DNA from: a virus
DNA: 36,098 nucleotides
Virus record (IMG/VR): IMGVR_UViG_3300037104_000400
Location: 1-36,098 of that record
Strand: one strand, 5' to 3'
Shown: positions 1 to 7,141 of the stretch, piece after piece
Numbering within the stretch: the stretch's first letter is position 1
How the letters are laid out: every line of letters begins with the position of its first letter
Made by a program: the position numbers and the translations under genes
Notes under the pieces: generated by a model
Databases searched by the model: none
Seen by the model: only the letters and a program-made list of their open reading frames with translations
What the model was told of the DNA's origin: nothing

Positions 1-60
1 ACTATAAAATAAGGATTTTATTTGATTTTTGCCTATCTACCATGCGTAGAAAAGGTAACG

Positions 61-91
61 ATAATGCAATATTATTGCAATATTGCATTAT
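61..91. repeat. Perfect 12-bp inverted repeat
   Basis: Arms 61-72 (ATAATGCAATAT) and 80-91 (ATATTGCATTAT) are exact reverse complements around a 7-base centre, and TGCAATATT recurs inside. No T-run follows, so a simple intrinsic terminator is unlikely. It lies about 40 bases upstream of the first gene start and could be a protein binding site or an RNA hairpin upstream of that gene. Confidence 0.6.
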
Positions 92-129
92 CAGCCATTA
101 TACTTCTGAAAGGAGGAAATTTTGTTTAT

Positions 130-549
130 ATGCCTATCGAAAAAAATGATGAACTTTCAGAGGGTGAAGTCAATCAATTAAGAATGACATTGAGAGAATA
201 TATTGATCTTAGATTTTCTAATGTAGAAAAAGAATTTAAAACTTATCAAAATAGTAATGATGTTAATCTGAAAAGTGCATATTCGAGTATGGAAAAAAGA
301 CTCGAATCCATGAATGAATTCAGACAGACTATCAGCGATACGGCTGCCAAATATTTTACTAAGGCAGAGCATGAAGCATGGAAAGAGAAGATAGAACAAG
401 AATTACAAACATTAAGAGATTTTAAATTAACCATAGACACTAAGGCAAGTAGTCGTTCGGTTACTACGGGATATATCTTAAGTGGCATTGCTTTATTTAT
501 GAGCTTTATAGGTTTAATATTGACTATATTGAAATTGAATATATTCTAA
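130..549 (+). CDS. Small protein with C-terminal membrane anchor
   Basis: I do not recognise a family. The reading frame is open from position 22, but I place the start at ATG 130 because GAAAGGAGG at 108-116 is the only good ribosome binding site; its spacing of 13 bases is somewhat long. The product is then 139 aa. Residues 1-110 are hydrophilic, charged and probably mostly helical or coiled coil. Residues about 115-137 form one hydrophobic segment (GYILSGIALFMSFIGLILTI) ending almost at the C terminus, as in a tail-anchored protein. The gene ends just before the promoter at 553. The 171-aa protein at 2170 has the mirror arrangement (N-terminal membrane helix, then coiled coil), so the two could work together, but that is inference. 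No lysis motif was seen. Confidence 0.7.
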   Translation: MPIEKNDELSEGEVNQLRMTLREYIDLRFSNVEKEFKTYQNSNDVNLKSAYSSMEKRLESMNEFRQTISDTAAKYFTKAEHEAWKEKIEQELQTLRDFKLTIDTKASSRSVTTGYILSGIALFMSFIGLILTILKLNIF

Positions 550-552
550 CCC

Positions 553-581
553 TTGACAAAATGAAGTATATATGTTATTAT
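553..581 (+). promoter_or_regulatory. Sigma-70/SigA-type promoter with extended -10
   Basis: TTGACA at 553-558, a 17-base spacer, then TATTAT at 576-581 preceded by TGT (extended -10). It matches the second promoter at 20188-20216, including the AACCC immediately upstream. Transcription would start near 588 and run through the structured leader at 613-784 into the exonuclease gene. Confidence 0.8.
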
Positions 582-612
582 TAATAATACTAAAGAGAAA
601 TAAAAATTCATA

Positions 613-784
613 AAGCAATCTAGTTAGAGAAAGTCGTATACTGAGGTGGCTCCTCAACTTATAATACTAGCCCAACTACTAGGGTAAGAAACGTCCATAG
701 CCAATGGCTGATAATCTGCTATATTTATTATTTAATTATAATCTATTTGCAGAGATATTGTAAGATATAGTAGTTAGATTGCTT
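613..784 (+). ncRNA. Candidate multi-branched structured leader RNA
   Basis: A 14-bp helix (two G-U pairs) joins 613-626 (AAGCAATCTAGTTA) to 771-784 (TAGTTAGATTGCTT). Inside it I can draw TGAGG/CCTCA (642-646/652-656) within GTAT/ATAC (636-639/664-667), a small CCC/GGG hairpin near 671-684, AGCC/GGCT (699-702/706-709), and CTATAT/ATATAG (719-724/765-770) stacking on the closing helix. It starts about 25 bases after the predicted transcription start and ends 34 bases before the exonuclease start. It matches no riboswitch, T-box or group I core that I know. It could be a leader regulator or a separate small RNA. Confidence 0.45.
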
Positions 785-817
785 ATATTCAAAATTTAGA
801 AAATTGGAGAAAATATA

Positions 818-1786
818 TTGGATTCAGCCATATTTGAAGATTGCTATAATGCTTATAAAAATGATTTTTATGATGGTAAAGGATGGAGTGATCTTGCAAT
901 AATTTATGGATATGTTTCAGGGGATGCGCTCAGATCAAGTTTTAAGAGGGAACGAAAAAAGAGGGGATTGCCTTCGAAGAATGAACTAAATCAGCCCGAA
1001 GTATTGCTAAAAACTGAAAAAGTATTTCCAAAAATATTGTGCTTCGATTGTGAACTGTCCTTGATGCGTGGCTATTTTTTTGACCTGTGGGAACAAAATA
1101 TTCGCCCCGAACAAATAATTAGCGATACATTTTTAATTTCATGGTCTGCCAAGTATCTCAATGAAGCAAAGATATATTCTAATGTTTTAACTCCAGAAGA
1201 AGCCAAATCAGGAAATGACGAAAGAGCGATTAGAAATATTTGGAATTTATTGAATGACTCAAATATTTTAATTGGGCAAAACATAAAATTCTTTGATTTG
1301 AAGAAATTGAATGTTAGGTTTCTACATTATGGAATGCCTCCTATTGGCAATAAGCAAATAATTGATACTTATATTATTGCTAAGAATAATTTTTCATTCC
1401 CCTCTAATTCGCTTAAATATATTAATAAATTTTTGGGTATAAAGCAAAAAGAAGAAAATGAAGGAATTTCCCTTTGGATCAAGGCTATGGATGGCGATCA
1501 AAAATCATTGAAGATTATGAACGATTACTGCGAGAATGACACCATGATAACAGAAGACCTTTACTTTAAGTTGTTGCCTTTTATTCACGGCGGAGTAAAT
1601 CTGGCGATTTATTATGATGGGAATGAAAAGCGATGTCCTAATTGTGGCAGTACTGATTTGAAAGAAGAATCATTCGAATATCGCAATATGGGGAAATATG
1701 CATCATATAGATGCGAATGCGGAAGTATTATTCGTTCTAAAGAAAACTTATTAGATAAAGATAAAAGAAAATCATTATTGGTTTAG
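818..1786 (+). CDS. DEDDy-type 3'-5' exonuclease (RNase H fold) with C-terminal zinc ribbon
   Basis: 322 aa, TTG start with GGAGA at 806-810. Residues 70-250 carry the proofreading-exonuclease motifs: D77 and E79 in FDCE (motif I), D160 in QNIKFFD (motif II), and Y237...D241 in YCEND (motif III, the DEDDy subtype). These residues bind two metal ions and hydrolyse DNA or RNA from the 3' end. The first 50 residues are basic and look like a helix-turn-helix. Residues 273-301 hold CPNC and CEC, a probable zinc ribbon. This is a stand-alone exonuclease with no polymerase domain. It follows the promoter at 553 and the structured leader, so it may be expressed apart from the head genes. The nuclease call is firm; the substrate is unknown. 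Confidence 0.82.
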   Translation: MDSAIFEDCYNAYKNDFYDGKGWSDLAIIYGYVSGDALRSSFKRERKKRGLPSKNELNQPEVLLKTEKVFPKILCFDCELSLMRGYFFDLWEQNIRPEQIISDTFLISWSAKYLNEAKIYSNVLTPEEAKSGNDERAIRNIWNLLNDSNILIGQNIKFFDLKKLNVRFLHYGMPPIGNKQIIDTYIIAKNNFSFPSNSLKYINKFLGIKQKEENEGISLWIKAMDGDQKSLKIMNDYCENDTMITEDLYFKLLPFIHGGVNLAIYYDGNEKRCPNCGSTDLKEESFEYRNMGKYASYRCECGSIIRSKENLLDKDKRKSLLV

Positions 1787-1791
1787 ATTAT

Positions 1792-1837
1792 AAGGCGGGT
1801 TTTACCCTCCTTGATAATATTTTATGGAAAGGGAGGG
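1792..1837 (+). promoter_or_regulatory. Two mutually exclusive hairpins, the second covering a Shine-Dalgarno sequence
   Basis: AAGG-C-GGG (1792-1799) pairs with CCC-T-CCTT (1805-1812) across a 5-base loop with one C/T mismatch, giving a terminator-like hairpin after the exonuclease. The CCCTCC at 1805-1810 can instead pair with GGAGGG at 1832-1837, which is the ribosome binding site of the TTG start at 1841. Formation of the first would free the second. Confidence 0.5.
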
Positions 1838-1840
1838 AAA

Positions 1841-2173
1841 TTGAATAGCGATGTGATTAATACTGTCTATATTCATATTATTAACTTAATGCTCGCATTA
1901 GCAACCATTGCAATGCTGATTAGAATATATTTAAAACAGATAAAATTGCCTAAAAACGATCTAGCTTTATATATGATAATTTTACCGATTGTAGCTGCTG
2001 CCCATGTAGTAATATTTTCTATAGTTTTAATAATTGATCATTTGGATGGAGTGATTAATTATCCTATAATTTATAATATATGGAGTTTATTTTTAATAAC
2101 AGAAATTCTTGTGACGAAATTGTGGCTTTCTATTTTGGGGTGGAGAAAAATTAATAAGGGTGAGTCAAAATGA
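1841..2173 (+). CDS. Three-helix integral membrane protein, unknown function
   Basis: The frame is open from 1811, but I choose TTG 1841 because GGGAGGG at 1831-1837 sits 3-4 bases before it and no ribosome binding site precedes the upstream codons. The product is 110 aa with three hydrophobic segments: one near the N terminus (INLMLALATIAMLIRIY), one in the middle (LYMIILPIVAAAHVVIFSIV) and one near the C terminus (IIYNIWSLFLITEILVTKLW). Its stop overlaps the next start (ATGA at 2170-2173), so the two are translationally coupled. A holin or holin accessory role is possible from size and topology, but no family signature was recognised. Confidence 0.75.
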   Translation: MNSDVINTVYIHIINLMLALATIAMLIRIYLKQIKLPKNDLALYMIILPIVAAAHVVIFSIVLIIDHLDGVINYPIIYNIWSLFLITEILVTKLWLSILGWRKINKGESK

Positions 2174-2685
2174 GTGATACGACTTTATTGACCTTAGCCA
2201 CAATTTTTGCATCCCTAATTTCGGTAGGAATAACTAGTTTAGTAGCTTACTTAGCAAATAGGTCTAAGGCTCCAGCAGAAGTCTCTCAAATCAAAGCAGA
2301 CACAAGTTTAACTGGAGGAGAAATTGCTGAAAAATATCAAAAAATCGCCAATAATCAAGCTGATGCCAACATCGAACTGGCTAAAGATAATATGGAATTA
2401 AAAAAACAAATTGAACTTCTTCAAAATGATGTTGAAGAGCTAAAGGCGTCAAGTATCGCTAATCGTGAAGAATTTAGAAAAACATTCGAAGAAGAACGTG
2501 TTAAAACTCAAAGAATATTGGAAGAAGAACGTACTAGAGCAGATAGATTTGAAAATTATAATAATCGATTGGTACTTCAACTCCAGTCGTGGGAAATCGT
2601 ACCTGTTCCGTATAATTTGAGTGAATTCAAACAAAATAAGAAAGCATGTATTGATGGGGCTGAAATTATGCCTGAAAATAAGTAA
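2170..2685 (+). CDS. Membrane-anchored coiled-coil protein
   Basis: 171 aa, starting at ATG 2170, which overlaps the stop of the preceding membrane protein by four bases. Residues about 4-28 (TLLTLATIFASLISVGITSL) form a single N-terminal membrane segment. Residues about 60-135 form a long charged heptad-like coiled coil rich in E, K, Q and R (ELAKDNMELKKQIELLQNDV and onward). The C-terminal 35 residues are not coiled coil. The overlap suggests that the protein forms a complex with the membrane protein encoded at 1841. The topology would suit a tether or a lysis accessory protein. No enzymatic motif is visible and the function is unknown. Confidence 0.78.
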   Translation: MSDTTLLTLATIFASLISVGITSLVAYLANRSKAPAEVSQIKADTSLTGGEIAEKYQKIANNQADANIELAKDNMELKKQIELLQNDVEELKASSIANREEFRKTFEEERVKTQRILEEERTRADRFENYNNRLVLQLQSWEIVPVPYNLSEFKQNKKACIDGAEIMPENK

Positions 2686-2725
2686 AAAATAAAATGGTAG
2701 TTTTATTGGATTTTTATAGGTATCA

Positions 2726-2798
2726 GCTATCGTAGCTCAATTGGCAGAGCAGTGCATTTGTAATGCACAGGTTGAAGGATCGTTGCCTTTCGATAGCT
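2726..2798 (+). tRNA. tRNA-Thr (anticodon UGU)
   Basis: Full cloverleaf: acceptor GCTATCG (2726-2732) with CGATAGC (2791-2797), D stem GCTC/GAGC around a GG-containing loop, anticodon stem GTGCA/TGCAC with loop TTTGTAA (anticodon TGT), variable AGGTT, T stem GAAGG/CCTTT, discriminator T. CCA is not encoded. The T loop is ATCGTTG rather than TTCGAAT: positions 54 and 58 are swapped from T-A to A-T, while T55, C56 and G57 are kept. Confidence 0.9.
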
Positions 2799-2803
2799 TT
2801 ATG

Positions 2804-2826
2804 CTAGTCATTTGACTAGTATTTTT
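2804..2826 (+). terminator. Intrinsic terminator after the tRNA
   Basis: CTAGTCA (2804-2810) and TGACTAG (2813-2819) form a tight hairpin followed by TATTTTT (2820-2826). It would end the tRNA transcript before the terminase operon. Confidence 0.7.
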
Positions 2827-2850
2827 AGATTAATAAAGAGGTGATAAATA

Positions 2851-3813
2851 ATGGTTGCTACTAAAGGAACTAGAAGTAGAAGAAAAACTGTACCAACAAA
2901 TAAAAAAACAATAAGTCTAGATGGAGAAACAATTGTAACATGTTATTGCCGTAGGTGTCGTAGAACTATGCCCCCTGCAAAATTTTATGATGCTACTGAT
3001 TCGAGATTAGATACTAATGGAAAAATGTCTGTTTGTGAAGAATGCATTGATGATATGTTTAATCAAATATATTCTTATGAACATGATATTTCTAGAACTA
3101 TATTGCAACTTTGTCGTACTTTGAATATTTGCTATTTGGATTCTTGTGTTGCAGCCACAATTCAACATTCAGAAAAAATGTTTGATAAAAACGGAACATT
3201 GGGGCCAATATTTGGATATTATAAATCAAAACTCACAACAATGAGTCAACTTAATCAAACGGGAGTGCTGACATTTTCTGAGCCTGGAACAATAGTTTCT
3301 GATGATCCTGATGGTGAAAATGCTCCATATGATGTACAGGAGTTTTGGGGTGAAGGATTAACATTTGATGATTATCAATTTCTAGAAGCAAAGATGGCAA
3401 AATGGAAACCTGGATTTTCACATGATAATGCTGCAAAAATGTTTTTCTTGAAAGAAGCATGTTTCAAAGAACTGGAATTGAAGAAAGCAAGAATTGAGGG
3501 AAAGTCCACTGATTCTATATTGAAGTCAATGGATATGCTAGTCAAGACAGGAAATTTAGCTCCAGTCCAGACCAGTGCTGGCGCTGGCGATGAGAATGCG
3601 GAAACGATTGGGACTTTAATCAAACGAGTAGAAACGACTGATCCTTCTGAATATTATAAGGATATAGAATTATTTAAAGATTATGATCATATTATTCCTT
3701 ATATATTAAATTACATCAAACGCCCGATTGAGAACTTTTTCAATGGCAATAAAAATTATTCAATCTTAGATGAAAACGGTATGATGGCAGAAGAAAAGTC
3801 TTTAGAGGTTTAG
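2851..3813 (+). CDS. Zinc-finger protein upstream of TerL, possible terminase small subunit
   Basis: 320 aa, ATG preceded by AGAGGTGAT. Residues about 31-66 hold C-x-C-x2-C...C-x2-C (CYCRRC and CEEC), a probable zinc-binding module in the basic N-terminal part. Residues 67-150 look helical, and the rest is mixed and acidic toward the end. The stop is three bases before the terL start, with the terL ribosome binding site inside this gene. Small terminase subunits, which recognise the packaging site, usually sit here, and a DNA-binding N-terminal region fits. At 320 aa it is long for a small terminase and no classic HTH is evident, so a packaging accessory protein is the alternative. Confidence 0.6.
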   Translation: MVATKGTRSRRKTVPTNKKTISLDGETIVTCYCRRCRRTMPPAKFYDATDSRLDTNGKMSVCEECIDDMFNQIYSYEHDISRTILQLCRTLNICYLDSCVAATIQHSEKMFDKNGTLGPIFGYYKSKLTTMSQLNQTGVLTFSEPGTIVSDDPDGENAPYDVQEFWGEGLTFDDYQFLEAKMAKWKPGFSHDNAAKMFFLKEACFKELELKKARIEGKSTDSILKSMDMLVKTGNLAPVQTSAGAGDENAETIGTLIKRVETTDPSEYYKDIELFKDYDHIIPYILNYIKRPIENFFNGNKNYSILDENGMMAEEKSLEV

Positions 3814-3816
3814 TGC

Positions 3817-5604
3817 ATGGCGACATCTAAAAGACCATATCAAAATAAAATAAGAAAAAGTTTAAAGTCTCAGGACATTTATCAAAAACCTGAGACAATG
3901 GTAACAGCAAAGGAAATTTCCGAACAAAATAAAAAACAAATAATTTTATGGACTACATTTTGGCGCAGAAATATTCATAGATTTATTATTGATGCTATGA
4001 ATGTTAAGCTTTTTCCTTTTCAAATTATTTGGATTTATCTAATGCAGATAAGCCCACTGTTTGTAGGAATTTGTTCCAGAACTGCTAGTAAAAGTTGGGT
4101 TGTTGCTGTATTTTCAGTGGCAAGATGTATATTATACCCCGGACTTTCTATTATTATTGCTGCTACAACTAAGGCCCAAGCGGGTTTGATTATTTCCAAA
4201 AAAATTAGAGAATTGCAGATAAAGTCTCAACTATGCAAGGCGGAAATAACTGGAATTACAGTCAATCCAAATCTATATGAGGTCAGATTTAGAAATGGAT
4301 CACTAATAACTGTGGTTGCTGCCAATGAAGGAGCCTTGGGAAATCGTTGCAATGACCTCATCTTGGACGAATTCGTGATCGCTGACAAAAAAATTATTGA
4401 TGAAATTTTAAAGCCATTCTTATTCCCTAGACAAACTCCTTTTCTAGATAATTATCCTGATTATAAGGAACCTATTAGGACTTGTTATATTTCTAGTGCT
4501 TGGTATATCAGTGAGTGGTGGTATAAAACCACTATGTTTATAGCTAAACAAATGGCAGAAGGAAAACCTGCCGGTTTCTTTGCCACAGATTTCATGTCAA
4601 GTTTGCGTCACAATTTAAAAACTCCAGAACAAATACGTGATGAAAAAGTGGACAATGCGGCGTTTGACATGCAATATGGAAACATTCCTGGTAGGGGTAA
4701 GGATGATGGATATTTTCAACCAGAAATGTTTAAGAGAAGTATTCAAAAAGCATTTTATCCATTAAGAAAAAAGGATTACGCATTAAAAAAGAACCCATAT
4801 TTTATTCCTAGAACCGAAAACGAAATTAGAATAATGGGTATAGATTTAGCTACTAAAAGTTCTGCTGCAAATGATAACTCTGTTATTTCTTGTATACGAT
4901 TGATACCCTCTAAAAAGGGATATGAAAGAAAATTGGTTTACATGGAAAGTTCTCATGGCGCAGATCATATTGATCAGGCTAATCGGATAAAAGATGTCTG
5001 GTATGATTTTTTGGCGGATTACATCGCAATTGACACGGCCAATATCGGTACGGATGTTTATGTAGATTTAAGCCTTCCTTATTTCAATGAGGAACGCGGA
5101 ATTCAAATGCCTGGATTTGCATTGATGAATCGCCCTGAAATGTCAGAAAATACTAGAAAAGACTTGACTGAAAAAACCAGAGGCATCAATGGCTTGCCGA
5201 TTATATTTCCAATTTCGGCCACATCTGAATTGAATAGCGATATTTATGTTGCATTTAGAAGTGCTTTGCAAAAGAAACTATGGAACTTTTTAACTGATGA
5301 GATGGAAGCTGAAGAATTTATAACCAAGAATATGCCTACAACAATTACTGATAGTGAATTACATGCCTTCGCACTCCATCCTCACACGCAGGTAAGCTTC
5401 TTTGTGCAGGAATGCTTAAATCTGGAATACAAACCATTGAATTCACTAGTAAGATTGGATGAAGGGTCAGGAAGGAAAGACCGCTTCAGTTCCGTGGCAT
5501 ACGCAAATTTTTTAGCTTCTTTATTTGATAAAGACTTATTGAAAGAAAATGATGATAATGATGATGACTGGAGCATTTTATCTGGATTGACGCAGTTTGC
5601 TTAA
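3817..5604 (+). CDS. terL: Terminase large subunit (packaging ATPase and nuclease)
   Basis: 595 aa, ATG 3817 with AGAGG upstream. It drives DNA into the prohead and cuts the concatemer. The ATPase half has a Walker A-like loop at residues 86-94 (CSRTASKSW, lacking the usual glycines) and a clear Walker B at 181-186 (LILDEF). The nuclease half has the three acidic positions expected of an RNase H-type nuclease: D343 in IMGIDLA, D406 in IAIDTAN, and D512 in TDSELHAFAL. The length is normal for the family and both domains look intact. It docks on the portal, whose gene follows after one inserted endonuclease gene. The call is firm; the packaging mode (cos or pac) cannot be read from this window. 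Confidence 0.93.
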   Translation: MATSKRPYQNKIRKSLKSQDIYQKPETMVTAKEISEQNKKQIILWTTFWRRNIHRFIIDAMNVKLFPFQIIWIYLMQISPLFVGICSRTASKSWVVAVFSVARCILYPGLSIIIAATTKAQAGLIISKKIRELQIKSQLCKAEITGITVNPNLYEVRFRNGSLITVVAANEGALGNRCNDLILDEFVIADKKIIDEILKPFLFPRQTPFLDNYPDYKEPIRTCYISSAWYISEWWYKTTMFIAKQMAEGKPAGFFATDFMSSLRHNLKTPEQIRDEKVDNAAFDMQYGNIPGRGKDDGYFQPEMFKRSIQKAFYPLRKKDYALKKNPYFIPRTENEIRIMGIDLATKSSAANDNSVISCIRLIPSKKGYERKLVYMESSHGADHIDQANRIKDVWYDFLADYIAIDTANIGTDVYVDLSLPYFNEERGIQMPGFALMNRPEMSENTRKDLTEKTRGINGLPIIFPISATSELNSDIYVAFRSALQKKLWNFLTDEMEAEEFITKNMPTTITDSELHAFALHPHTQVSFFVQECLNLEYKPLNSLVRLDEGSGRKDRFSSVAYANFLASLFDKDLLKENDDNDDDWSILSGLTQFA

Positions 5605-5614
5605 TTGTGATGAA

Positions 5615-5672
5615 AAATAGAGAGATAGGGTCGCTCCCGAAAACCGTAATCCTAAACGGTTTCTCTCTATTT
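5615..5672 (+). terminator. Three-way-junction hairpin between terL and the endonuclease gene
   Basis: AAATAGAGAGA (5615-5625) pairs perfectly with TCTCTCTATTT (5662-5672). Two hairpins sit inside: GGG/CCC (5628-5630/5636-5638) and AACCG/CGGTT. Only a short T-rich tail follows, so it could be a weak terminator, an RNA-processing site or an mRNA stabiliser. Hammerhead core sequences are absent. Confidence 0.6.
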
Positions 5673-5710
5673 ATTCAATTAGGAAATATTCTGTAGGAGG
5701 AATAAGTTTC

Positions 5711-7141
5711 ATGGGCGAAAAAATAAAGGATAAATTAGATTGCGATTTTGTAATAAATGAATTTAGGAAAGAAAATCTTGAATTATTGGATTTATATAAG
5801 AATGCAAGAACTAAGATGAGATTGTCCGATCAAATTGGATATAAATATTATTCTTCATATGGTGCGTTTGATTATAGAAGAAAAAAGAATATACACCTTT
5901 CTCCGTTTGGAAATGGCAATCCTTTTACATTTGATAATATTAAATTATTTTTAAAAAATAATTTTCCATCTTTATATTTAGTCGATAATCAAAAATGGGT
6001 TGGAGTCAATAAAAATTTAAATTTTTATGATATTGATGGTTATAAGTATAACACATCTTTTACAAATATTCAAGGAAATGCTAAAAGAGAATCATTTTCT
6101 GAAAAATTTGGAAAGGCTAATTGTTATGCGTTAGAAAATATAAAATTGTATTTATTAAAAAATAATTCTAAATTGATATTGCAAGAAGGTCAAAAATATA
6201 ACGGAGTTTTAAATAGATTAATTTTTTATGACAAGTATGGATATTTATATTTTAATAATTTCGCAAACATAAGAGATTCTATAGAAAGAAATTATTCAAT
6301 TACGCCATTCGACATAAGAAACATCTATACTTTTTATAATATAAAAAATTGGATAAAAATAAATAAAAAACAATTCGAACTTATTGAAGGACAAACATAT
6401 AAAGGTTGTATGTGTAAATTAAAGTTTCGATGTTTGATTTGCAATGAAAATGAAAAGCCATTTGAATCAACGTGGTCTAGTATTCAAGCAGAACATGGGT
6501 GTGGAATTTGCACGAATTCACAATTGGGACTATTCAATAGTTTATATTTTAAAAATAAATATATTTGCGAGTTTTGGAATTACGAAAAAAATTTTCCAAT
6601 CACTCCTGTTGATGTAGTTTGGGGTTCAAATAAATTTTATTATTGGAATTGTGAAAATTGTGGGAAGCCATATTTGGCATCTCCAAATAGTAGAGCGAAA
6701 ATAGAAAAATCATATTGTAAAAGATGTACTAGAGTTTTTTCTAATGGCGCAAAGGGAATCCTAAAAAAATTAGAGATTTATAAAAAATTAAATAGAATCG
6801 ATTTCGATACCGAATTCTCGTTTAAAGACTGTAAAAATATTTATCCTCTTTCCTTTGATTTTATTATTTGGGATAGTATAAAAAGAAAAAAATATATTTT
6901 GATAGAATATCAGGGTGAAGGCCATTATTTTCCAGTAGATTTTGCTGGACTCGGAAAAGAATGGGCATTAAAAGAATTTGAAAAAAATCAAATGAGAGAT
7001 CAAATTAAACGAGATTATTGTAAAAATAATAATATCCGTTTATTGGAAATATCTTATCTCGATTATAAAAATATAGAAAAAATTCTAGAAGAAGCACTAT
7101 GCCTCTTCGAAGGAAAGGAGGCGAAACTTTTTGGCAACTAA
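5711..7141 (+). CDS. Free-standing homing endonuclease, VSR-like/EDxHD type, with zinc-finger repeats
   Basis: 476 aa, ATG with TAGGAGGAAT upstream. The first 240 residues contain three related units of about 65 residues (starting near 72, 139 and 205), each with a motif like NIKLFLKNN followed by a beta-rich part, probably DNA-reading repeats. Zinc-binding cysteine pairs follow at residues 241-267 (CLIC, CGIC) and 314-339 (CENC, CKRC). The C-terminal 130 residues match VSR-like phage endonucleases: FDF around D383, IEYQGEGH (E399, H405), then RDQIKRDYC and a final IRLLEISY strand. Such enzymes cut a cognate site and spread their own gene. Its last 11 bases overlap the portal gene, and the portal's ribosome binding site lies inside its coding sequence. 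The fold call is good; the target is unknown. Confidence 0.82.
   Translation: MGEKIKDKLDCDFVINEFRKENLELLDLYKNARTKMRLSDQIGYKYYSSYGAFDYRRKKNIHLSPFGNGNPFTFDNIKLFLKNNFPSLYLVDNQKWVGVNKNLNFYDIDGYKYNTSFTNIQGNAKRESFSEKFGKANCYALENIKLYLLKNNSKLILQEGQKYNGVLNRLIFYDKYGYLYFNNFANIRDSIERNYSITPFDIRNIYTFYNIKNWIKINKKQFELIEGQTYKGCMCKLKFRCLICNENEKPFESTWSSIQAEHGCGICTNSQLGLFNSLYFKNKYICEFWNYEKNFPITPVDVVWGSNKFYYWNCENCGKPYLASPNSRAKIEKSYCKRCTRVFSNGAKGILKKLEIYKKLNRIDFDTEFSFKDCKNIYPLSFDFIIWDSIKRKKYILIEYQGEGHYFPVDFAGLGKEWALKEFEKNQMRDQIKRDYCKNNNIRLLEISYLDYKNIEKILEEALCLFEGKEAKLFGN

Noticed and set aside
613-784. Group I intron, T-box, RNase P-like RNA or hammerhead ribozyme
   Set aside because: GAGAAAGTC recalls part of RNase P RNA, but no other conserved block is present. 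No P7-type GACT/AGTC pair, T-box sequence or hammerhead core was found.
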